In this document: positions 51,892 to 58,755 of the stretch, one piece after another | Layout of the letters: every line of letters starts with the position of its first letter | Numbering within the stretch: position 1 is the stretch's first letter | Source: Cystobacter fuscus | Lineage (GTDB): Bacteria; Myxococcota; Myxococcia; Myxococcales; Myxococcaceae | Length of the DNA: 64,000 nt | NCBI RefSeq assembly: GCF_002305875.1 | Contig: NZ_CP022098.1 | Span: forward strand, 5,084,001-5,148,000 | Direction: 5' to 3' | Translations under genes and position numbers: made by a program | The notes under the pieces: model-generated | What the model was told of the DNA's origin: nothing | Databases searched by the model: none | Seen by the model: the letters and a program-made list of their open reading frames with translations, nothing else

Positions 51892-53124
51892 TCAGTTCGG
51901 CCGCAGCTTCGTGGTCGACTGGGGCAGCTCCAGCGACTCGAAGACGTCCACCGGGGCGAAGGCCGTCACGCGCAGCAACTGGTCGCCCGTCTTGTAGACG
52001 GAGAGCTCGAACTGGAAGGGCTTGCCGCCGCGCGTGCCGCGCCCGCTCACGGTGGCGATGCGCGACTTGTTGCCCGGGGTGGTGCCCTCGGAGGTGCCCG
52101 TCACCTGGAAGTCGGGATGGCGCGTGCGCAGGTCTCGCAGCGCCACGTCCCGCGCCTGGAGCAGATCCGCGGCTTCCGCCGGATTCCACTCGCGCACGGC
52201 CACCATCAGGTTGCCGTTGACGTCCGGGTGCGACAGCCACATGTCCAGGTGGGGTTCCGGCGCCGACAGGTTGGTCTTGTGGCGGTACCACCCGTCCGAG
52301 GGGATGGGCAGCTTGTAGCCGAACCGGTGGCTCACCAGGGTACTGTCGCGCAGCAGCCGGTTGCCCTCGAGGTCCGGCCGCAGCGCGATGCGCGCGCGAT
52401 CCTCCAGGGACTGGGTGGAGGACAGCCGCACGAAGCCGACGATCTCCACCGTCATGCCGAGCAGCGCGGCGGTGAGCGCCACGCCCCCGAGGAAGGCCGA
52501 GGGCTTGCTCCAGACGAGCGCGAGCACGCCGCAGGAGAAGGCGCACACGACGAGCGTGAAGAGGTACTGCGCCTGGTAGAGGCTCATGCCTCCGAAGACG
52601 AACAGGCCCACCACCAGCCGGAGCAGGGTCGGCACGCGCAGCTGTTCCTTGCCCCGCAGCAGCCCGATGCCGAGCAGCGTGTCCACGCCCACGCCCAAGA
52701 GCGTCCCGGCGAGCTGCACGGCCCGGAGTGACTCATTCGTGGACATGGTGGGAAGGAAGAGGAACTCGAAGAGGTGGAGCACGGCGTTGAGCAGCAGCAG
52801 GCCACCGCCCAGGGGGAGCGTGGAGGTCGCCGGCCTGGCGGGAGCGGCCGTGGCGGGGGCCGGCGCTCCCCGGGAGAGCTTCGCGGACGAGGCGGGCTCC
52901 ATCTCCGGGAGGTACTCCACGCTTGGTACGTACTCGGACGCGGCGGCCGCGGGGGTGGACATGGCCGGGGCCCGGCGCACGGGGGCGGGAGTGGGGGCAA
53001 CGGTGGGTACGGCCATGGACGCGCGGGCCACCGTCGAGGTGCGTCCACAGCGGGGACACAGGGCCTGGGCCCGGGGCCGGTGCTTGAGCGCGCAGTGTGG
53101 GCAGGTGATCCAGTCAGCGTCCAC
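51892..53124 (-). CDS. Zinc-ribbon membrane protein of unknown function
   Basis: 410 aa. Starts with a CPHC...CPRC zinc ribbon (about residues 8-26, ITCPHCALKH and LCPRCGRT), followed by a Pro/Ala-rich linker. Five or so transmembrane helices lie at about residues 100-240, then a C-terminal 160-residue soluble domain (rich in charged residues, opening near RIALRPDLEGNRLL). The layout suggests a cytoplasmic ribbon, membrane core and an outer domain. It converges with the glycosyltransferase (stops adjoin). The family is not recognised. Confidence 0.65.
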   Translation of the reverse strand: MDADWITCPHCALKHRPRAQALCPRCGRTSTVARASMAVPTVAPTPAPVRRAPAMSTPAAAASEYVPSVEYLPEMEPASSAKLSRGAPAPATAAPARPATSTLPLGGGLLLLNAVLHLFEFLFLPTMSTNESLRAVQLAGTLLGVGVDTLLGIGLLRGKEQLRVPTLLRLVVGLFVFGGMSLYQAQYLFTLVVCAFSCGVLALVWSKPSAFLGGVALTAALLGMTVEIVGFVRLSSTQSLEDRARIALRPDLEGNRLLRDSTLVSHRFGYKLPIPSDGWYRHKTNLSAPEPHLDMWLSHPDVNGNLMVAVREWNPAEAADLLQARDVALRDLRTRHPDFQVTGTSEGTTPGNKSRIATVSGRGTRGGKPFQFELSVYKTGDQLLRVTAFAPVDVFESLELPQSTTKLRPN

Positions 53125-53236
53125 GGTAGGCCTTCCTGCTCATCCCCGGGTTCCACGCGAGCGCGGGAGGAGACATCCCAGGTTGTAGCAGAGAGGTGGC
53201 CCCGGGCGGTAGCCGGGCCCGGGGAGGCGAGCGGGC

Positions 53237-53632
53237 TCAGGGGGTGGGAGGTCGCACCATCCGTTGCATCAGGTGCTCGATCGCCTGGGCGGGGTCCTCG
53301 CACAGGCCCGAGTGCACGGGTCCCGTCTGGATCATCGTGCTGCGCGGGGCCACCAGCCAGTGGAAGCGCTCCTTCTGGGGGAGCTGTCCCACGGGGCCCG
53401 CCGCGCGGCCTCCGGCGCACACCCGGGGAATGGAGGCCAGATGGTGCAGGATCAGCTCGGGGTCGGTGCCCGGCGCGAGCGCCTCGAGCCGGCTCGTGTC
53501 CAGCTCCACCCGCGCGCCCAGGAAGCGATGGGTGAGGCAATAGAGGATGACGCCCGCGTTGATGAACTCCTCGCGCTCCACGCGGGGCACGACGCGGATG
53601 ATGGCGTAGTCAAACGAGCTGCGCGCGGGCAC
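53237..53632 (-). CDS. DUF3037 family protein
   Basis: 131 aa. Typical DUF3037 opening FDYAIIRVVPRVEREEFINAGVILYC and a second block FHWLVAPRSTMIQTGPVHSG. Small cytoplasmic protein of unknown role. From memory it is a common partner next to a HipA-like kinase, and here it overlaps that gene by 23 bp, so co-translation is likely. Confidence 0.85.
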   Translation of the reverse strand: MPARSSFDYAIIRVVPRVEREEFINAGVILYCLTHRFLGARVELDTSRLEALAPGTDPELILHHLASIPRVCAGGRAAGPVGQLPQKERFHWLVAPRSTMIQTGPVHSGLCEDPAQAIEHLMQRMVRPPTP

Positions 53633-54395
53633 GGATGGCCTCCTCGATGAACGCGGGTGCTGCGTTCAGGCGCTCGAGCAGGAAGGAGGCATAGGCCTCG
53701 CGGTGCTCGGTGACGGTGGAGAAGCGTGGCTCCTGGGTGGGACCGAGCCAGGCCTCGGGCACGCGGGCGACGATGCCGTGGATGACGTCCGCCGTCACGC
53801 GCTCGCGCAGGGTGGCCAGCGCCTCGGGCAGCGCCGAGGCCCAGGGCAGCAGCACATGGTCGCGCACCGCGGGGAACCGGCTCCGGCTGCGCTCGAGGTA
53901 GTCGTCCCACGAGTGGTGGAAGTAGAGCGACGCGCCATGGTCGATGAGCCACAGCGCCGAGTGCCAGCACAGCAGGTTGGGGTTCTTGGGCGTGCGGTCC
54001 ACGTTCGTCACGTAGGCGTCCAGGCACACGATGGCCGAGGCCTCGGTGGGCTCGGGGGTGGGGCGCACGGTGGGATCGAACGTGATGGAGCCGGGCAGGT
54101 AGTCCATGCCGAGGTTGAGCCCGGCGCTCGCCTTGATGAGGTCGCGGATCTCGCCATCCGGCTCGGCGCGGCCGAGCGCGGGATCCAGCTCCAGGAGCAC
54201 GAGCTCGGGCACGCGCAGGCCGAGCGCGCGCGCGAGCTCTCCGGAGAGGATCTCCGCCACGAGCGCCTTGATGCCCTGGCCGGCGCCGCGGAACTTGAGG
54301 ACATACATGCCCGAGTCCTCCGCCTCGACGATGGCGGGGCACGAGCCGCCCTCGCGCAGGGGCGTGACGTAACGGGTCGCGGAAAGGGTTCTCAC
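53610..54395 (-). CDS. HipA-like kinase domain protein
   Basis: 261 aa. The central region has NVDRTPKNPN (catalytic Asp and metal-binding Asn) and LIDHGASL (Mg-binding Asp), the HipA-type kinase core. The N-terminal part KFRGAGQGIKALVAEILSGELAR resembles a stand-alone HipA-like lobe. No HipB antitoxin gene is visible, so it is unlikely to be a standard HipBA toxin-antitoxin system. The partner is the DUF3037 gene downstream. The target is unknown. The CPBP protease gene lies immediately upstream (4-bp overlap). Confidence 0.8.
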   Translation of the reverse strand: MRTLSATRYVTPLREGGSCPAIVEAEDSGMYVLKFRGAGQGIKALVAEILSGELARALGLRVPELVLLELDPALGRAEPDGEIRDLIKASAGLNLGMDYLPGSITFDPTVRPTPEPTEASAIVCLDAYVTNVDRTPKNPNLLCWHSALWLIDHGASLYFHHSWDDYLERSRSRFPAVRDHVLLPWASALPEALATLRERVTADVIHGIVARVPEAWLGPTQEPRFSTVTEHREAYASFLLERLNAAPAFIEEAIRARAQLV

Positions 54396-55597
54396 GGGGT
54401 TTCCTTCGATGCGGGGAGGTTCGGGGTGGGAAGGACGGGGGGTCGTCCTCCTCCTGACTGCCGGGACTGCCGGCGGCGCTCCTGGGTGTACTCGCCCACG
54501 GGCGTCTCGCCCCGGCGGGCGCGCACCCGGAGTTCATAGAGGGCATTGCGCTCGGCGTGCAGGGCATCCGGCGCGTCCTCGGGAACGGGGGCGAGCGGGT
54601 AGCGCAGATCGACCTGGCTCAACTCGATGCCCACGGGGTCCAGGACGACGTAGGCGCCCAGCACCAGCGTCGCGGCCGTCATCCAGGGGAAGGCGCGGCG
54701 CAGCAGCCGCGTCGGGGGCTCCAGGTGGACGGGCGGCTCGGGAGCCTCCCGCTCCTCGAGTGGACGGAGAGGACCCCCCAGCAGGCCCGGGAAGCGGCGC
54801 GCGGCGGACAGCAGTCCGAGCAGCACCGCGCAGCCCCCGAGCGCGAGCAGCACCACCATCCGGCCCTCGTCGCCGGGGGAGGGCGTCCGCGCGGACTCGA
54901 GGTGCCGGGCGCCGAAGAAGAGCGCGGTGGACACGAGGTTGTTGGCCGCGTGCGCGAGGATGCCGGGCCACAGCGAGCCCGTGCGCCACAGCAGCCAGCC
55001 GAACACCAGGCCCAGCTCCAGGCGCGACACGAAGCCCATCCGGTCCAGGTGGAACGCGCTGAAGAGGGCCGCGGAGAAGAACAGGGCGCGCCATGGTGGG
55101 CCGCCCCGCGCCAGCAGCCCCCGGAAGAAGACGCCCCGGAAGAAGAACTCCTCGCACAGGGGCGCGCCGATACCCAGGCCCGCCACGATGAAGGCCAGCT
55201 CCACGGGCGACTGTCCCAGGAAGATGCCCGACACGTCGTAGTCGTTCCAGGACCCGGGCAGGACGAGCTGGGCCAGGTACTGCACGGGGGCGATGATGCC
55301 GAAGAAGTTGGCCACTCCGAGGACGAAGCCGAACGCCGCTGGCCCCGCGCTCCAGGCGGACAGGCCGGTGTAGCGCGCCGGGGCCCGTCCGGTGGCGCTC
55401 AGCACGAGCCAGCCTCCGCCGAGGAAGACGAAGAGCTGGGTGAACCAGACGCCCAGGGCGAGGTTGAGCACCTGCACGGGCGAGACGAGCAGGAAGGCGA
55501 GGAACACCGCCAGGGTGGCGGCCACCGCGACACCCAGCGGATCCAACGGCCTGGATCCAGAAGGGGGCGCGGGGTTGGGGTTGACGTCTTCCACCAC
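54392..55597 (-). CDS. CPBP family intramembrane metalloprotease
   Basis: About 401 aa from a GTG at 55597 (a second GTG three bases on); the frame is open further up, but GGAG precedes these codons. About eight hydrophobic helices. The protease signatures are present: the E-E-x-x-x-R motif in APLCEEFFFRGVFF, the F-x-x-x-H region in FSAFHLDRMG and the H-x-x-x-N/D pattern in ILAHAANN. Family members cleave lipoproteins or prenylated peptides in the membrane and are linked to immunity to peptide toxins. Here it heads a three-gene unit with the HipA-like kinase and DUF3037. Confidence 0.85.
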   Translation of the reverse strand: MVEDVNPNPAPPSGSRPLDPLGVAVAATLAVFLAFLLVSPVQVLNLALGVWFTQLFVFLGGGWLVLSATGRAPARYTGLSAWSAGPAAFGFVLGVANFFGIIAPVQYLAQLVLPGSWNDYDVSGIFLGQSPVELAFIVAGLGIGAPLCEEFFFRGVFFRGLLARGGPPWRALFFSAALFSAFHLDRMGFVSRLELGLVFGWLLWRTGSLWPGILAHAANNLVSTALFFGARHLESARTPSPGDEGRMVVLLALGGCAVLLGLLSAARRFPGLLGGPLRPLEEREAPEPPVHLEPPTRLLRRAFPWMTAATLVLGAYVVLDPVGIELSQVDLRYPLAPVPEDAPDALHAERNALYELRVRARRGETPVGEYTQERRRQSRQSGGGRPPVLPTPNLPASKETP

Positions 55598-55623
55598 GGG
55601 ACTCCGGCTGCGAGAGAAAGAGG

Positions 55624-57120
55624 ATGTGTAAAACACGACATCCTGGCGCGAAGCACTCCTATAATGCCCGGACCTTGACGCCCCCATTCGAAGAACGAAC
55701 ACGGCGACGGACGAGCGGAGGGGAGCGGGTCGGGCTCCAGCGCGCGGGGTTGCTGACGGTGCTGCTCGGCTCGTCGCTGGCCTCGGCCTCGGCGTTCCAG
55801 GTGGAGGCGCGCACCGAGGCCCAGGTGTATCAGATCCGCTCCTGGCGCGACGCCTCGCCGAGCGAGCCCGTGCTGCTGCCGCGCCGGCGGATCGTCCAGT
55901 ACCTGGGAGTCGCCGGGTACGAGCTCGTCACCGGGCAGGACCTGGGCTTCGAGTCCAGCCTGCGCGTCTTCGCGGACTTCGGTCTGCCGCGCGGAGAGGC
56001 GGCGAAGATCGACGGCGTGCGCTCGGAGGACGCGGACCTGCTCCACGCCTTCGTGCGCTATGGGGTGGGTGGCATCGAGGGGCGGCTCGGCCGGCAGCTC
56101 TACGGCGACGTGTCGGACATCCTGGCCTTCGACGGATTGAGCCTGCGCTACGTGAGCCCGGTGGGGCTGGGCGCCGAGGTGTACGGCGGGCTGTGGGTGA
56201 AGGGGGCGGGGTTCCTGTCGTCCTCGGTGTACCAGCCCGATGGCGTGCGCGAGAGCGACACCCGGCGTCTGGAGCAGGGCGTGGCCGGCGCGGATCCGAC
56301 GCTCACGGCGCTCGAGCCCGTGTACGGCGCGAAGCTGCTGCTGGAGAACGTCCAGGGCGTGTCGGCGTCCGTGGGCTACCGCCGGGCGCTGCTGGCGGGC
56401 AAGACGGACCTCGAGCGCGCGACGGTGGAGGCCCGGTATGGACGGGGCCTCGGGTTGAACGCGGTGGCGGGCGTGGACGTGGACCTGTTGCAGCTCAAGC
56501 CCGCGCAGGCCCGGCTCCAGGTGCGCTGGGACGCGGAGGACCTGGCCGTGAGTGGCGAGGCGATGCGCCTCTCGCCCGTCTTCTCCGCGGACTCCATCTG
56601 GTACTGGTTCGCCTACGCGCCCCGCGACGAGGCGCGCGTGCGCGTGGACTTCTTCCCGCGCGGCACCCTGCGCTACTACGTCCAGGCGGTGGGCAGCCTC
56701 TACCACACCGTCCTCAACAGCTCGCTGCAACTGGCCGGGGCGGCGAAGGCCGCGGGCGGGCAGCCCTCCTTCACCGTGGGCGGCTCGGCGGGCGCGGCGC
56801 TGCGCCGGGAGCGCTTCCGCTCCGCGCTGGATGTGTCCGTGCGCGGGGGGTATGGCGGCACGCAGCTCTGGGCGGATCTCACCGCGGGCTACGGCTTCGG
56901 CGAGGGCCGCACCACCCTGGATGGGCGGCTGAGCGCGGCGTACATCCATGATGGCTTCAACCCCCTGCTCGCGGGCGGCTTCCTGGGCGCGCAGCTCTGG
57001 GCGAGCCAGGCGCTCACCCGGGCTGCGCGCGTGTCGCTGGTGTTCGAGCAGAACGTGAACCCCTACACCCGCTGGGACACCAAGGTGTTCTTCCTCTTCG
57101 ATCTGAAGGCGAGCCTGTAG
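55624..57120 (+). CDS. Outer-membrane beta-barrel partner of the multiheme cytochrome
   Basis: Up to 498 aa. The ATG at 55624 has a poorly spaced ribosome site; a TTG at 55675 or 55750 may be used. A signal sequence ending near LASASA is followed by alternating beta-strands with aromatic caps (LGFESSLRVFADF, VGLGAEVYGGLWVKG, YYVQAVGSLYHTV) to the very end (FFLFDLKASL), consistent with a porin-like barrel of roughly 18-22 strands. It lies directly before the 13-heme cytochrome gene, with the stop touching its ATG. By analogy with MtrAB-type and Geobacter porin-cytochrome complexes it could be the outer-membrane sheath for electron transfer. Confidence 0.75.
   Translation: MCKTRHPGAKHSYNARTLTPPFEERTRRRTSGGERVGLQRAGLLTVLLGSSLASASAFQVEARTEAQVYQIRSWRDASPSEPVLLPRRRIVQYLGVAGYELVTGQDLGFESSLRVFADFGLPRGEAAKIDGVRSEDADLLHAFVRYGVGGIEGRLGRQLYGDVSDILAFDGLSLRYVSPVGLGAEVYGGLWVKGAGFLSSSVYQPDGVRESDTRRLEQGVAGADPTLTALEPVYGAKLLLENVQGVSASVGYRRALLAGKTDLERATVEARYGRGLGLNAVAGVDVDLLQLKPAQARLQVRWDAEDLAVSGEAMRLSPVFSADSIWYWFAYAPRDEARVRVDFFPRGTLRYYVQAVGSLYHTVLNSSLQLAGAAKAAGGQPSFTVGGSAGAALRRERFRSALDVSVRGGYGGTQLWADLTAGYGFGEGRTTLDGRLSAAYIHDGFNPLLAGGFLGAQLWASQALTRAARVSLVFEQNVNPYTRWDTKVFFLFDLKASL
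55660..55665 (+). promoter_or_regulatory. Possible -10 box of the porin-cytochrome unit
   Basis: TATAAT, exact consensus in GC-rich DNA, 50 bp upstream of the most likely translation region. No good -35 (nearest GACATC, 17 bp away) is seen, so this is tentative. Confidence 0.3.
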
Positions 57121-58293
57121 ATGGAGCGCCAGTCCCGAATCGTCCTGGGCCTCGTCGCCCTGTCCCTGGTGGTGGCCGGCCTCGCCTGGGCGGCCACCGC
57201 GAACGAGCGCAGCCTCGCCATCTACCCGGCGCAGCGCATCCCCGTGCGCTTCGATCACAAGCAGCACCTGGAGGCGGGGGCCGAGTGCACCACGTGTCAT
57301 GACAGCGCCCGGACGAGTGCCTCGGTGAAGGACCGCAACCTGCCGGGCCACGAGGAGTGCGAGACGTGCCACGACCTCGACGCGGCGAGGAAGGGCGCGA
57401 AGACGGATCCTCCGTCCGCCTGCAACGTGTGCCACCCGGGCTTCGACGCCACGGTGCACCTGGCGCCGCCGAAGCTGGACGCGCCCCCGGCCAACCTGAA
57501 CTTCAACCACCAGCTCCACGTGCAGAAGAAGGTGGATTGCGCGACGTGCCATGGCTCCATGACGGACGTGCAGCTCGCCACCCGGCAGCAGCTGCCGAAG
57601 ATGGTCACGTGCCTCAAGTGCCATGACGGCCACCAGGCGCCCAAGGAGTGCGGCGCCTGCCACCTGAAGCAGCCCTCGGGGCGACTGCAGCTCACGTTCC
57701 CCTCGGGCATCCTGCGCCCCATGCAGGGGGATCCCCTCGGCCTGGACCACGGCCCGCGCTACGAGTTCAACCACGGCAACCGCGCGTCGATGGACCGGGG
57801 CACGTGCCTGTCGTGCCACACCGAGTCCTATTGCCAGACGTGCCACGACGCGCTCCAGAAGCCGCTGTCGGTGCACCCCAACGACTTCATCACCCTGCAC
57901 CCGGTGCAGGCGCGCCAGGACTCCACGCGCTGCACGAGCTGCCACCGCGCGCAGTCCTTCTGCGTCGCGTGCCACGAGCGCTCGGGGGTGGGGCAGAACT
58001 CGGACCGCTCGCTGCGCGCGCGCAACGTGAAGGTGCACCCGGACTACAACGCCTGGGTGGAAGTGCCCGGGCCCCAGCACCACGGCGTCGCGGCGTCGCG
58101 GGACATGCAGTCGTGTGTGTCCTGCCACCGCGAGGAGTCGTGCCTCACGTGCCACTCGGGGATGACGGGGCGGCAGGTGAACCCGCACCCGGATGGGTTC
58201 TCCGCGGCGTGCAAGCGCGTGGCGGCGAGCAATGATCGGGCCTGTCTCAAGTGCCACACCGAGTCGAGCCTCGCCCAGAAGGGGTGCCGCTGA
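57121..58293 (+). CDS. 13-heme c-type cytochrome
   Basis: 390 aa. N-terminal signal or anchor (IVLGLVALSLVVAGLAWA) with an AxA-type cleavage site. I count 13 C-x-x-C-H heme motifs: CTTCH, CETCH, CNVCH, CATCH, CLKCH, CGACH, CLSCH, CQTCH, CTSCH, CVACH, CVSCH, CLTCH and CLKCH. One heme per about 25 residues matches the MtrA/DmsE-like packing of electron wires. Additional His residues (FDHKQH, FNHQLH, FNHGN) probably give the distal ligands. It should sit in the periplasm or inside the barrel and pass electrons across the outer membrane. The third gene starts inside its stop codon (TGATG). Confidence 0.9.
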   Translation: MERQSRIVLGLVALSLVVAGLAWAATANERSLAIYPAQRIPVRFDHKQHLEAGAECTTCHDSARTSASVKDRNLPGHEECETCHDLDAARKGAKTDPPSACNVCHPGFDATVHLAPPKLDAPPANLNFNHQLHVQKKVDCATCHGSMTDVQLATRQQLPKMVTCLKCHDGHQAPKECGACHLKQPSGRLQLTFPSGILRPMQGDPLGLDHGPRYEFNHGNRASMDRGTCLSCHTESYCQTCHDALQKPLSVHPNDFITLHPVQARQDSTRCTSCHRAQSFCVACHERSGVGQNSDRSLRARNVKVHPDYNAWVEVPGPQHHGVAASRDMQSCVSCHREESCLTCHSGMTGRQVNPHPDGFSAACKRVAASNDRACLKCHTESSLAQKGCR

Positions 58294-58727
58294 TGCGCCG
58301 GTTCTTGTGGTTGGGCCTCCTGGGGTGTGCGGCGTGCCTGGAGCCCGGCGAGCCCTTCCTCGCCGCGGCCGACGCGGATCCGCCGGACGTGGTGTCCACC
58401 GAGCCGGGCGCCGGAGGCACGGTGGAGGCGGGCGGCACGCTGCAGATCCTCTTCTCCGAGCGGATGGACACGCGCACGCTGCGCCCGGGCATCGCCGTCT
58501 TCGAGGGCCGGGCGGAGGTGCCGCTGGAGGTGTTGGTGCCCGCGGAGCCGGAGGGTCAGGACGACCTCGAGCGGGGGGACGTGCCCTCGACCGTCACGGT
58601 GCGCGCCAGCGCGGGAGCCTTCACGCCGGGCACGGCCTACACGCTGGTGCTGCGCACGCTGCTCACGGACACCCAGGGCAATCCGCTCACGCAAGAGGTG
58701 CGGGTGCCCTTCCGCACGGAGCCGTGA
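58293..58727 (+). CDS. Lipoprotein with Ig-like (Big_5) domain
   Basis: 144 aa. The ATG overlaps the cytochrome stop. A lipoprotein signal (MRRFLWLGLLGCAAC) ends in a Cys about residue 12 or 15. The rest, with VVSTEPGAGGTVEAGGTLQILFSERMD and GTAYTLVLRTLLTD, is the SbsA/Big_5 Ig-like pattern. It has no heme motif. As the last gene of the unit it is probably an outer-membrane surface component that holds or decorates the conduit. Confidence 0.75.
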   Translation: MRRFLWLGLLGCAACLEPGEPFLAAADADPPDVVSTEPGAGGTVEAGGTLQILFSERMDTRTLRPGIAVFEGRAEVPLEVLVPAEPEGQDDLERGDVPSTVTVRASAGAFTPGTAYTLVLRTLLTDTQGNPLTQEVRVPFRTEP

Positions 58728-58755
58728 GGGCCTCCGTGCGAGGCGGGGCCGCGGC

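Noticed and set aside
55399-58257. 952-residue frame on the minus strand
   Set aside because: Shadow across the porin and cytochrome genes; the heme motifs on the other strand prove which is real.
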